Source: Luteibacter sp. UNCMF331Sha3.1 (lineage in GTDB: Bacteria; Pseudomonadota; Gammaproteobacteria; Xanthomonadales; Rhodanobacteraceae). Taken from it: a DNA stretch of 60,038 bases. This document shows positions 1 to 8,292 of the stretch, in pieces. The stretch covers positions 1-60,038 of the forward strand of contig NZ_FOBU01000006.1 of assembly GCF_900109915.1 (NCBI RefSeq). The letters run 5' to 3'. Each line of letters starts with the position of its first letter. The first letter of the stretch is position 1. The notes under the pieces were generated by a model. It searched no databases, was not told where the DNA came from, and worked only from the letters and a program-made list of their open reading frames with translations. The position numbers were made by a program, and so were the translations under genes.

Positions 1-1954
1 TCGTCATCGGTGCCGCCGGGGCCCACGTCGGCGCGAGCGAGGTATCGGGTGCCGGCCGGGCCGGTTCGGCGGCCATCGTTGGCGAACGGTCGCGCAGCGT
101 CGCGATGAACGCCTCGTTCTTCACCGCCTCGTGCGTGCTGGCATCCGCCTGTCCCGTGACGGCGAATCCGTGGTCCGACTGAAACCGCGCCACCGCCGAA
201 CGTGTCGCCATGTCGTAGGCGCCATGCGTCGCCAGCGGACGGCCATCGGCGTCCCCGATGCCGAGCGTGTTCAGACGCTCCTGGAGCAGACGGGTCGCGT
301 CGGCCGTTGGCGCCTCGCTGCCGGGCGGGACGGCCACGGGCTCGCGGGCCACCGGCGCCTCGGCCGGCGCGAGTAGCGGCGCGGCCGATCGCGTGACCGG
401 CTCCAGGCTCTCGTAGGCGGCGATGGTCTCGGGCGGCGTGCGCGCGTCCATGCGGGCCTCGACGGGCGGCGACCGGCCGACCGTCGCCGGCTCGATGCCG
501 CGGTAGGCCGCCAACACCTCATCGTGCGGCCGGTGCGCCGAGGCGAACCGCGCGTCCCGATCGTCGACCGCCTGCCGCACGCTCGCCAGCGTCTGTCGTC
601 CACTGAGTCCGTCCGCCACGAGATCGTGATCGCGCTGGAACGCGCGTACCGCGGCCTGCGTGCCCGGGCCGTAGTCGCCATCCGCATGCAACGGCCGCCC
701 TTGGGCATCGGCGTAACCCAGGCGCATGAGCTGCTCCTGCAACTGGCGCACATCCTCGCCCTGCGCGCCCGGACGCAAGGCGCGACCGACCGCTTCGGTC
801 GCGACGCGTACCGCCGGCTCGACGTGCAGCAGCGGCCGACCTTCACCCTCGACCACCCTCGCCAGATCGACCGACCCGTCCCGCGCACGCGTCAGGCCGA
901 GCTCATCGCGGGAGATCGTCGCCCATTGCCCATCGACGAAGGTCACGCCCTTGCCGTCGGCGTTCCACTGCACCACCTGCGTGCCGTCGGTGTAGAAGCC
1001 CGTGCCGGTGATCTTGCCCTCGCTGTGTGCACGGCCCTGTTCAAGCGCATCGAGAAAGGTCATGGCCTTCTTTGGCGCATGAAACAGGTTCTTGATAAGC
1101 GTGTAATGCGCGGCGAGGTCAGGCCGGGCCGGGTCGGTACCTATTTCCGTCGGGCGGACGAGTGGGTCTGCGAGCACTTCGCGCCATGCGCGACCGATCG
1201 GACTGTTCTCGTCGGCGTTGTGCAGGCGAGTGAGGACTTTCGCGCCGATAAGGGCGTGCTCGCGGCCGGTGGCCAGGTAGTTCTTGTGATGCGTTTCGAC
1301 GTAGGCGAGGACGTCGTCGACGTTGGCGAGCGGTCTGACGCTGGCCCGGTCACCCTTCATCGCCCGAAAGAGACTTTTCCCGGCTGCTTCCTGCTGATTG
1401 AAGGCCTTCGCGACAATGGTGGTAAGGGTGATCTGATCGTCCGTGTTGGCGTTCCGGTAGACCACCGAATCGACCATTTTCGCCAATGCGTCCTTGTGAA
1501 TGTGTTCGACCTGCGCGACATCACGCTCGTGCACAAAATCACGCCCGCCCTTTGACGTGAGAAACGCATTCAACTGCTCGCGCAGCGACGGATCGATGTT
1601 TCGGCCGCCCTGATCTCTGATGGCCTTGCCGTTTCGGGCGAGGTCGGCGACGGACGCGGCAGCCTCGGCGTCACTAAGAACCGGCCAACCCGTCGACTGC
1701 TCCGCCCACGCCTGATACGCGTCGACCAATGCCTTGGCGGTAGCCTGTCTATCCTGCCCAAGATCCTTCTGCAACGTGCCGACGGAAAATCCACTCTGGG
1801 CTGCCGGCTCCATGAGGCCCTTCACGATACGTCCCGCAAAGGAAAGTTTCGCCGCGACGTCCTTCTCGTGGTCGGTGCCCTCCGACGCCACGCCGACCGC
1901 GAAATACGCGACGGCCTTGAGTTCTTTCTCGTTCAGTTCTTTACGATCAACCAT
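1..1954 (-). CDS. Putative type IV secretion effector with two peptidoglycan-binding domains (C-terminus beyond window)
   Basis: The reading frame is open from an ATG at 1954 to the left edge (651 codons), so the protein is incomplete. A GAAGGA Shine-Dalgarno site lies 8 nt before the ATG. Residues 1-200 are mostly helical, with an acidic VASEG segment at 22-26 and a SVGTLQKDLGQ segment near 57-67; a muramidase-like role there is only a guess. Residues 394-458 and 553-611 are two PG_binding_1 repeats, each with a LQ(E)xL...GxYxxxTxxAVxxFQ pattern, joined by a Pro/Ala-rich linker. Xanthomonadales T4SS antibacterial effectors (X-Tfe) commonly combine a cell-wall enzyme, a PG-binding domain and a C-terminal XVIPCD signal; that signal would lie outside this window. 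virD4 upstream on the same strand supports the role. No XVIPCD can be checked here. Confidence 0.7.
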   Translation of the reverse strand, partial: MVDRKELNEKELKAVAYFAVGVASEGTDHEKDVAAKLSFAGRIVKGLMEPAAQSGFSVGTLQKDLGQDRQATAKALVDAYQAWAEQSTGWPVLSDAEAAASVADLARNGKAIRDQGGRNIDPSLREQLNAFLTSKGGRDFVHERDVAQVEHIHKDALAKMVDSVVYRNANTDDQITLTTIVAKAFNQQEAAGKSLFRAMKGDRASVRPLANVDDVLAYVETHHKNYLATGREHALIGAKVLTRLHNADENSPIGRAWREVLADPLVRPTEIGTDPARPDLAAHYTLIKNLFHAPKKAMTFLDALEQGRAHSEGKITGTGFYTDGTQVVQWNADGKGVTFVDGQWATISRDELGLTRARDGSVDLARVVEGEGRPLLHVEPAVRVATEAVGRALRPGAQGEDVRQLQEQLMRLGYADAQGRPLHADGDYGPGTQAAVRAFQRDHDLVADGLSGRQTLASVRQAVDDRDARFASAHRPHDEVLAAYRGIEPATVGRSPPVEARMDARTPPETIAAYESLEPVTRSAAPLLAPAEAPVAREPVAVPPGSEAPTADATRLLQERLNTLGIGDADGRPLATHGAYDMATRSAVARFQSDHGFAVTGQADASTHEAVKNEAFIATLRDRSPTMAAEPARPAPDTSLAPTWAPAAPMT

Positions 1955-1984
1955 GCTCTCGATCCTTCGTGTTGTCAGTCTGCA

Positions 1985-2794
1985 TCAATCCAGATGCAAT
2001 GCCTTGAGCACATCGTCGAATACATTCTCCACCTGCCGCGCTTTGGCGTCGTCAATGGCGCGCTGAACGTCGGCTTCGTCAAAGACGTGCAACGCCGGCG
2101 CTCTGCCGACCGGGCTGAAATCATCCATGCGCAGCCGAAAAACGTACTTTCCGCCGGAGACCAGCATGGTGCCGTCACGTAGATTGAGTGCCGTACTGAA
2201 GAAGGCCTCCCATTCACTATCCGGACATTCGACGCATCGATACATAGCTACCTTGCTCCAGATAACCTTCGCACCAACTTCAGCTTCTCGTCGGTAGGTT
2301 CTCAGGTCGATCGAGGACCTATTTCCTCGTGGAATCTCCAGGTAAGGGGCGGCGAAATCGATCTCTCCGAGACCACCACCCGGACGAGGATCCTTGAAAT
2401 CAAAAACCTGATCGAGCGTTTCCTTGTGTTCGACACCCTTCGCATCGATGAACGACCCGACGTACGCGCTGTCAAAATCCCCCGTGACGTCCAGAACGTC
2501 GCCTGTGAAGAAGTTGATCGCCTTGCCCACCGTTTGACCGTTCGGCGGTCGCATGACGGCCCACGCGATCCATTCGTCGCCGACATGCTCGACAAAGAGA
2601 TCCTCCAGCCAATCCGTACCGTCGCCTAACTCACGCTGGGCGATGCCGTTGTCTGGCCACACAGGTTCGGTGACGACCTTCTTCGGGGTAACCGCTTCGG
2701 CAGCTACCTGTTTCGTTTCCCCATGCATCGCTGCTGCAGGCAGCGCGACTCCTACCGCCAAGGCTGCGGCCATCGCCATATTCCGTCGTTTCAT
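1985..2794 (-). CDS. Exported protein of unknown family, candidate periplasmic immunity protein for the adjacent effector
   Basis: A 269-residue ORF beginning MKRRNMAMAAALAVG, with a basic N-terminus, hydrophobic core and PAAAMHG cleavage-like region (residues 1-25), so export to the periplasm is likely. A GAGGA site lies 7 nt before this ATG. It ends 30 nt before the effector gene and is co-directional with it. I do not recognise the fold. Residues 60-260 are acidic and rich in Asp, Phe and Trp, with two Cys in a CVEC pair near residue 187. In X-T4SS loci, cell-wall effectors are paired with exported immunity proteins, so that role is inferred from position and the signal peptide alone. The same frame stays open upstream to 3265 and beyond, so the true start is uncertain (see the longer alternative). 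Confidence 0.6.
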   Translation of the reverse strand: MKRRNMAMAAALAVGVALPAAAMHGETKQVAAEAVTPKKVVTEPVWPDNGIAQRELGDGTDWLEDLFVEHVGDEWIAWAVMRPPNGQTVGKAINFFTGDVLDVTGDFDSAYVGSFIDAKGVEHKETLDQVFDFKDPRPGGGLGEIDFAAPYLEIPRGNRSSIDLRTYRREAEVGAKVIWSKVAMYRCVECPDSEWEAFFSTALNLRDGTMLVSGGKYVFRLRMDDFSPVGRAPALHVFDEADVQRAIDDAKARQVENVFDDVLKALHLD

Positions 2795-3265
2795 CGCATC
2801 GTCCTCGGCGGGCTGTTCAAGGGTTGGGGTGTATGCGTCTAGCCTCCACGACGATTTCGGCTTACATCGCAAGCCGGTCGTCGAGTCGTGGCCGGGCTCC
2901 GGCCAGTCCTGTTCATCGTGGCTACCTTGTTCGCGCAACTGTTCGGCCACGGCGCGGAGGTACAGCTCCTGCCCCGGATTGGCATACGCGCATTTGTGAA
3001 TCCGACGCAGCTGCGACGGTCGGCAACCCTCCTCCGGATCGAAGTCGTCGTTCTCCGGATGACAGACGAAGCAGCGAACGTGGGGCACCGGCACCCGGTC
3101 CCAATAGGAGACGTTCGCGAACGAGACGCGCTGCATGCCCTCTGCTCCCGCTGCCGCCGGATCGCAACAGGGCCCCTTGCAAGGAAAACGATCGCCCCAC
3201 TTGGGGCAGATGGCAGGTCGCGTCGCAACCGCATGCGTCCGACGCGCGAACAAGGCACGCCACAT
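1985..3265 (-). CDS. Alternative longer form: Cys-rich N-terminal region fused in frame to the exported protein
   Basis: From an ATG at 3265, preceded by a near-ideal AAGGAGG 7 nt away, the frame runs without a stop through the internal ATG at 2794 to 1985 (426 residues). The first ~157 residues carry nine cysteines (CPKWG, FPCKGPCCD, RCFVCHPEND, GCRPS, HKCAY, RCKPK), which suggests metal binding or disulfides. No known family was recognised. The internal signal-peptide-like stretch would sit near residue 158-180, which is odd for one polypeptide. Two explanations fit: two genes whose separating stop has been lost, or one protein with a membrane segment. Codon use and the strong ribosome site argue that the upstream part is translated; the product structure is unresolved. 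Confidence 0.4.
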   Translation of the reverse strand: MWRALFARRTHAVATRPAICPKWGDRFPCKGPCCDPAAAGAEGMQRVSFANVSYWDRVPVPHVRCFVCHPENDDFDPEEGCRPSQLRRIHKCAYANPGQELYLRAVAEQLREQGSHDEQDWPEPGHDSTTGLRCKPKSSWRLDAYTPTLEQPAEDDAMKRRNMAMAAALAVGVALPAAAMHGETKQVAAEAVTPKKVVTEPVWPDNGIAQRELGDGTDWLEDLFVEHVGDEWIAWAVMRPPNGQTVGKAINFFTGDVLDVTGDFDSAYVGSFIDAKGVEHKETLDQVFDFKDPRPGGGLGEIDFAAPYLEIPRGNRSSIDLRTYRREAEVGAKVIWSKVAMYRCVECPDSEWEAFFSTALNLRDGTMLVSGGKYVFRLRMDDFSPVGRAPALHVFDEADVQRAIDDAKARQVENVFDDVLKALHLD

Positions 3266-3318
3266 CACGCCGCCTCCTTTCCGATCGTGGGCCTTTCGCC
3301 CATGGCGGATACCATCAT
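3265..3318 (-). CDS. 17-residue leader ORF coupled to the Cys-rich gene
   Basis: ATG at 3318 with a GAAGGAG site 7 nt upstream opens an 18-codon frame (MMVSAMGERPTIGKEAA) whose TGA overlaps the next ATG as TGATG. The AAGGAGG of the following gene lies inside its last codons. This is the layout of translational coupling. It is too short to assign a function; it may be a leader peptide or only a chance ORF. Confidence 0.35.
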   Translation of the reverse strand: MMVSAMGERPTIGKEAA

Positions 3319-3438
3319 CGGGATTCTCCTTCGGGCACCGTGCCCATCCGTGGATCAGTCGAGCTTCAACGTTTCGATCAACAAGGCATCGCCATGCCGA
3401 TGGCATGCGACCGTGCGGCGAACCGCGCGATGTCCCGG

Positions 3439-5247
3439 CTAGGCCGCGAGTGCGTGGCTCACTTTCGCCGTCGTCGTTGACGGCGCGCGTTTCGACCGTG
3501 CCCCAACGGCAACCGCTCGGACCTCCACCACCGTCGGCGGAAGCGCGGCCAGTGCCTTGAACTCCTTGTCCTTGAAGAACCAGTTCTTTCGCGCGCGGAT
3601 CGGCTTGCAGCCCTCGTAGAAGATCAGCTCGTCGTCGGCCGGGAGTTCCTTGATTTCCTGCGGCAGCATCAGGGCGCGGCGTTCTTCCTGATAGCTGGTG
3701 GATACCTGCTGGCCGCTGCCGCCACGGCTCACGCTGCGCTGCTTCCTGCGGAGCGTGCGGTAGCCCAGCATCTCGCTGTACTCGTTTGCGTCGCTCTGCT
3801 CGCGGGGCGCGAAGACGACCTGCACGCCGTGGTTGGTGATGAAGTTCTGCGCGTCGTTATCGCCGTAAGCCGAGCGAAGCTGTGCGCGACTCTGCACGAT
3901 GCACAGGTCGCGCACGCCGTAGCTGGCCGAAATGGAGATGCGCTTTGCCCACACGTCGACGCGACCCATCGCCGTGAACTCGTCCATCAGCATGAGCATC
4001 TGGTACTTGAGATCGGGTTCTTCGCCGAGTTGCTTGTTGAGGTTCCGGCCGATGACCGCGCTGAAGAAGATGTTGAGCAGTTTCGCGCTCTCGTCGAGCT
4101 TGTTCGTGGGAATGCTGACGTAGAGCGTCGTCGGCTCACGACGGAAGCGGTCGATGTCGAAGTCCGTGGCGTTCGTCGCGGCGGCGAGGATGGGGCTGAG
4201 GAATTGCTGGAGCGGTGCCTGCATGGTGGCGATGACCGACGAGAAGGTGTCTTCGGCGAGGCCGACGAGGTTGTTGAAGACCGTCGCCGTCTGCTTGCTC
4301 ACCCACGCACGCGACGGGCCTCGAATGATCGATGTCAGGAGGTCCCGTGTTCCGAGGTCGTCCCGGCCGCTCGAGAATCCGAGGATGCGCTCGAAGCTCG
4401 GGAAGTCGGGCGACGTGTTCGGATCGGGCCTCGCCTCCGCCGCGACGCCGGCCTCGTCCATCTGCCGCATGCCGTGGTCCCATGCCTCGAACAGATACGA
4501 CGCGAAGGCGGTGAACGCCGCGCGGCTCTGGGAGGTCCAGAACGGGTCCTTTCCGGGTTCGTCCGCGTAGAGGATCGCGGCGATCGTCTGCAGTTCGCCG
4601 ATGCGTTTGCCCGGATCCATCGACGCCAGCTGCGTCATGGGATTGAAGCGATCCGTCCGCCCCGCCTCGTCGTACGGCGCCCAGACGAAGACCCGTTGCC
4701 CCATGGCCTCGCGGCAACCGCTCGTCAGTTTGTGCAGTTCGCCCTTGAGATCGAGGACGATCATCGAATGTGCGTAGGTCATCAGCACCGGCACCGCGAG
4801 GCTCGTCGTCTTGCCCGAGCGTGTCGGACTGATCGCGATGACGTGCTGTGCGCCGCCGAGCCACAGCCGGTGCTTGCCGGAACGACCGATGAGGATGCTT
4901 TCGGGGCGCCGGGTGAGCAGGCCGGCGCGCCTCAGTTCGCGGAGCGTGGCGAAGCGGGCCTCGCCATGGGTGGTTTCGGGCGCGCTCCGGAACATGCCCA
5001 GCACGATGGCACCCCAGCCCAGGATCGGCGCACCGAAGCCAACGACGACGGAACCTTTGACGTGCCGCGCCCAGGGCGCGAACGCCGGGTCATCCAGTGC
5101 CTTGATGCATCGCCACCACAGATCGATCGTGAGAGGTGTTTCCAGATCCACCACCTTGATCGCGACGATCCCCGACAGGTACGCGCCACCCACCAGCGCC
5201 GGCACCCCGAGCAGCAGCGCCGATGCCAACTTTGTCTTGCCTTCCAT
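3439..5247 (-). CDS. virD4: Type IV secretion system coupling protein, VirD4/TraG family ATPase
   Basis: A 602-residue inner-membrane coupling ATPase that would recruit substrates to a type IV secretion channel. Two hydrophobic N-terminal segments lie at about residues 8-30 and 65-85. Walker A is SPTRSGKTT (140-148) and Walker B is MLMLMDEF (417-424), followed by the TraG-like region (SRAQLRSAYG, ITNHGVQVVFAPRE). I chose ATG 5247 over the longer frame from 5304 because GGAG lies 9 nt before it and MEGKTKLAS leads straight into the first membrane segment. It is first in a minus-strand run with the Cys-rich/exported ORF and the effector-like gene. In Xanthomonas the homologue reads XVIPCD signals on antibacterial effectors. 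No VirB genes are in the window; they may lie to the left. Confidence 0.9.
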   Translation of the reverse strand: MEGKTKLASALLLGVPALVGGAYLSGIVAIKVVDLETPLTIDLWWRCIKALDDPAFAPWARHVKGSVVVGFGAPILGWGAIVLGMFRSAPETTHGEARFATLRELRRAGLLTRRPESILIGRSGKHRLWLGGAQHVIAISPTRSGKTTSLAVPVLMTYAHSMIVLDLKGELHKLTSGCREAMGQRVFVWAPYDEAGRTDRFNPMTQLASMDPGKRIGELQTIAAILYADEPGKDPFWTSQSRAAFTAFASYLFEAWDHGMRQMDEAGVAAEARPDPNTSPDFPSFERILGFSSGRDDLGTRDLLTSIIRGPSRAWVSKQTATVFNNLVGLAEDTFSSVIATMQAPLQQFLSPILAAATNATDFDIDRFRREPTTLYVSIPTNKLDESAKLLNIFFSAVIGRNLNKQLGEEPDLKYQMLMLMDEFTAMGRVDVWAKRISISASYGVRDLCIVQSRAQLRSAYGDNDAQNFITNHGVQVVFAPREQSDANEYSEMLGYRTLRRKQRSVSRGGSGQQVSTSYQEERRALMLPQEIKELPADDELIFYEGCKPIRARKNWFFKDKEFKALAALPPTVVEVRAVAVGARSKRAPSTTTAKVSHALAA

Positions 5248-5543
5248 GCTTCTGCGCTCCGTTGCAGAAAAGCGCGGAGTGTGGCCACGAGACGATGAAC
5301 GCACGTTGTATTCAGCACGTCATGCGTGCATTCGCGCTGGCGGACGCGTGCCGTTCGTCGGTGGCTGCCGCTCACCGCGCGCGATGGCGACTGAGAAACG
5401 TCGGAAGCTCGCCTTTCGTCAGCGAGACCTCGGGAGTCGCGAACCGTGAGACGTCACCCTCGCACACTGCTCTCCGTCGGCCCGGAGGGTGGCGGTCAGG
5501 CTCCTCATCAGTCACCTTCTCTGCAACCCCTCCGGGCCGGCGG
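5248..5543. other. Intergenic junction between virD4 and the polyene operon
   Basis: A 296-bp stretch with no credible ORF. It must hold the promoter of virD4 (minus strand), but no clear -35/-10 pair was found. An inverted repeat with 12-bp arms (CGGCCCGGAGGG at about 5479-5490 and its complement at about 5527-5538, 36-nt loop) sits just after the stop of the ApeP-like gene. It lacks a T-run, so it is not a convincing terminator. No insertion-sequence ends or att-like direct repeats were visible. Confidence 0.4.
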
Positions 5544-5978
5544 TCACCCTTCGGGGTGAATCACCGCGGCGCGCCCCGACGCGATTTCCTCGCCGCGGTG
5601 CAGGATACGGAACGTGTATTGCGCACCGCCGTCGTCGGCCAGCAGGCATTCGGCATGGACGTCGAGCGCGCCATCGAGCGTGTCGACGCGCTGTACGGCC
5701 AGCCTGACGCCACGCAGGCTCACCAGCATGCCCGGGCGCGGTTCCGTCCTGCCTTCGTCGCGCGCACGCAGCGCGCCGTGGACCGCCATCGCCTGCGCGC
5801 CGTACTCGGCGAGGTGCACGGCGTGGAGTCCGTCGGGTCCGCGCAGCGGGTGCGTCGCCAGACCGTGGCGGGTGCTCACCGCGTGGATCGAGCCCGCATC
5901 CCACGCCACCACGCCGTCGAGCAGGCACATGTCGCCCGCGTGCGGCACGAGGTCAACGAAGTCGGTCTTGGTCAGCAT
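5544..5978 (-). CDS. ApeP-like 3-hydroxyacyl-ACP dehydratase (hotdog fold)
   Basis: 144 residues. The N-terminal FVDLVPHAGDMCLLDGVVAWD matches the LLPHAGxMxLLDxVxxWD signature of ApeP-type dehydratases of aryl-polyene synthesis, where the His and nearby residues act in water removal from 3-hydroxyacyl-ACP. The start at 5978 lies 26 nt inside the end of the MMPL gene, consistent with a compact operon. In known aryl-polyene clusters ApeP is followed by a ketoreductase and a ketosynthase; here the operon stops and virD4 follows after 296 bp. Confidence 0.75.
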   Translation of the reverse strand: MLTKTDFVDLVPHAGDMCLLDGVVAWDAGSIHAVSTRHGLATHPLRGPDGLHAVHLAEYGAQAMAVHGALRARDEGRTEPRPGMLVSLRGVRLAVQRVDTLDGALDVHAECLLADDGGAQYTFRILHRGEEIASGRAAVIHPEG

Positions 5979-8292
5979 GCGGTGCCATCAGGATCGAAAG
6001 ACAGAAATGGAAGCCGACGCCCAGCGCCACCGTCAGGCCGATCGCGCGCAACACCGGGATCGACGACCACGCGAGCATGCCGAACACGAGCAACGCGGCG
6101 ATCACGCAGACGACCGTCGCGTGCAGCGTGCGCCGCTGCTCGGCGGGATCGCCGGTGTCGCGCTCGAAGAACAGGGCGTAATGGAGGCCCAGCCCCGCGG
6201 CGAGGATCAGCGCGACGAGATGGAACAGCGAGATCGGGATACCCAGCGCACGCTCCACCGCGAGCACGAGGAACGTCGCCAGCGTCATCGGCGCCAGCAC
6301 GTGCCACGCGCGACGGATGCTGCGCAACGCCAGGGTGATGGTGACGAAAAGCAGCGCCGTGGCGGCAAGCACCGCGTGCAGGATGCGCGTGCGGTACTCG
6401 GCCACCAGCGACTCGGAGGCCTCCTTGAGATCCAGCAGGCGCGCGTCCACGCCCGAACCGGCGACGGCCGCCGCGACGGCGCTCGCGTCGCGCACACCGC
6501 TCAGCGTCGACAGGCCGACCCAGTGATCGTCGCGCTGCGCGAGCATCGCCGCGAGGCGCTGACCGAGCGGCGAGCGCGAGAACACCTCCGGCGTGAGCGG
6601 TGGCGCCGTGCGCGCGGTTTCGACGTCGTCGACGAACGGTGCGAAGAGATCCTTGCGGAACGGCATGCCTTCGAGCGCGGTATCGAGCATCGCGTCGAGC
6701 GCCGCGCGGTCGGGCAACTTCGCCTGGCGGGCGCGCTGGGTGGCGAGGTCCGGCAGGTAGATCGAAGCCAGTTCGAAACCGTCGAGGTGTTTCTTCGCCA
6801 CCTGCTCCCGCAGGCGCGGCTCGAGCGCCGCCGATGCCTTGAGCACGCCGTCCGCATCCGGCGCCTGCACGATCAGCAGGTAACGCACGTCGGGCGCACC
6901 GAGTTCGCCGCGCAGCTGCGCGTCCTTCATCAGGAGGTCCCGCGGAAGGGGCGTGAGCGCGGACAGATCGTTCTGCCAGAACGGGCCGGGCGCGAAGAAC
7001 AGCATGGCCAGCACCGCCGCGACGATCGGCAGCGGCAGCCAGCGAGGGCGCGGCAGCGCATCCAGCCAGTTGCGGAACGCGGCGAGCCACGGCATGCCGG
7101 CCACGTCGCGCGCGGTTTCCGGCAGCACGTACGGCAGCACGTAACGCGTGCTGAAGCCCGCCGCCAGCAACCCGGCGATGGTGAACACGGCGAGCTGCTT
7201 CAGGCCACCGACACCCGACGCGTAGAAGGCGAGGTAGGCGATGCAGGCCGACGCGATGGCGGTCAGTAGCAACGGCCAGAGCCCACGCACCGCCGCGACG
7301 GCGGATTCGCCCGCGCGACGATGGCTGAGCAGGCGGATCGGGTACTCCTGCGCCACGCCGAGCAGCGTGAAGCCGAATGCCAGCGTGATGCCGTGCACTT
7401 CGGTGAAGCCAAGCGTGAGCGCCACGATACCCACCAGCGCGCCGGTGGCCACGGGGAGCGCGCCGAGCAGGAGACTCCCGATGCTGCGGTAGGCGACGAG
7501 CATCAGCACCACGAAGCCGATGGTCGAGATCCGGCCGATCCAGTCGGCCTGGTCGCGCGTCTGCGCATTCACCATGACGGTGAAGTAACCGGGGCCGCTG
7601 ATCGTGAGGTGCGAGCCTTTGCTTTCGGGCAGCGCGGCGAACGCGGCGCGGAGGCGACCGATCGCGTCGTCCTGCGCACCGGGGTCGAACCCCGCGCCGC
7701 GCGTCTGCGCGAGCAGCAGCGCCTCACCCTGCGACGAGAACCACACGCCTTCGCGCACTTCCGGGGATCGCGCCGGGGTCCAGTGCTCGGCGAGCTTGAG
7801 CGTTTCCAGCGTGGGATCGCGCGGCAACAGGCCTTTCAGCAGCGTCGCGGCGGGCGAGCCGAGGTCGTCGAGGCGTTGCTGCAGTTCGTCGGCGAGATAG
7901 GTTTCATCGAGCGCCCCGGTGTCCAGCGTCGGCGACAGCAGGAAACGGTACGGCAACAGGCTCGTGTCGAGCATGCCGAGATCGAAGTCGCCGTTGACGA
8001 CCTGGGTGAACGCGTCGTCCTTGCGCAGCGCGGTCGCGAGGCCGCGACTCAATGCCGCCTTCGTCGCATCGTCGCCACCGTCGATCGCGACGAGCAGCAG
8101 GCGCGATCCCGGACCTTCGCCGACCTGGTCCATCAGCAGCTTCTGGTCGGGCGTGGTGGGCGCGGGCATGAAGCTGCGCAAGTCGGTGCCGACCTTGAGG
8201 TGCGTGGCGACGATGGCGCCCAGCAGCGCGAGCGCGACCAGCCAGGCGACGAGGATACCGAGGCGGCGGCCCCTCACATCGCGCCGCCGCAT
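5953..8292 (-). CDS. MMPL/RND-type exporter of an aryl-polyene cluster
   Basis: 779 residues with the RND/MMPL pattern: one membrane helix (about residues 10-30, LGILVAWLVALALLGAIV), a large periplasmic loop, five to six helices around 240-400 (SIGSLLLGALPVATGALVG), a second loop and a final helix block ending near 779. It would move a lipid or polyene intermediate across the inner membrane. I set the start at 8292 (MRRRDVRGRR), which overlaps the lolA-like stop by 19 nt, rather than at the frame's first Met at 8397, because residues upstream of 8292 are an arginine-rich shadow of the lolA-like gene. Homologous exporters occur in xanthomonadin and aryl-polyene loci between the LolA-like and dehydratase genes. 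Confidence 0.85.
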   Translation of the reverse strand: MRRRDVRGRRLGILVAWLVALALLGAIVATHLKVGTDLRSFMPAPTTPDQKLLMDQVGEGPGSRLLLVAIDGGDDATKAALSRGLATALRKDDAFTQVVNGDFDLGMLDTSLLPYRFLLSPTLDTGALDETYLADELQQRLDDLGSPAATLLKGLLPRDPTLETLKLAEHWTPARSPEVREGVWFSSQGEALLLAQTRGAGFDPGAQDDAIGRLRAAFAALPESKGSHLTISGPGYFTVMVNAQTRDQADWIGRISTIGFVVLMLVAYRSIGSLLLGALPVATGALVGIVALTLGFTEVHGITLAFGFTLLGVAQEYPIRLLSHRRAGESAVAAVRGLWPLLLTAIASACIAYLAFYASGVGGLKQLAVFTIAGLLAAGFSTRYVLPYVLPETARDVAGMPWLAAFRNWLDALPRPRWLPLPIVAAVLAMLFFAPGPFWQNDLSALTPLPRDLLMKDAQLRGELGAPDVRYLLIVQAPDADGVLKASAALEPRLREQVAKKHLDGFELASIYLPDLATQRARQAKLPDRAALDAMLDTALEGMPFRKDLFAPFVDDVETARTAPPLTPEVFSRSPLGQRLAAMLAQRDDHWVGLSTLSGVRDASAVAAAVAGSGVDARLLDLKEASESLVAEYRTRILHAVLAATALLFVTITLALRSIRRAWHVLAPMTLATFLVLAVERALGIPISLFHLVALILAAGLGLHYALFFERDTGDPAEQRRTLHATVVCVIAALLVFGMLAWSSIPVLRAIGLTVALGVGFHFCLSILMAPHADQDRLR

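Noticed and set aside
271-888. 205-residue minus-strand ORF and its plus-strand partner at 524-1555
   Set aside because: Both are arginine/alanine-rich shadows. The frame open from 1954 to the left edge encodes clear PG-binding motifs and is the coding frame.
3829-5298. 489-residue plus-strand ORF opposite virD4
   Set aside because: Antisense to Walker A and B of virD4, with no recognisable domain.
5478-5542. att site or insertion-sequence end at the operon/T4SS junction
   Set aside because: Only a single inverted repeat with 12-bp arms was seen; no direct repeats, integrase or transposase.
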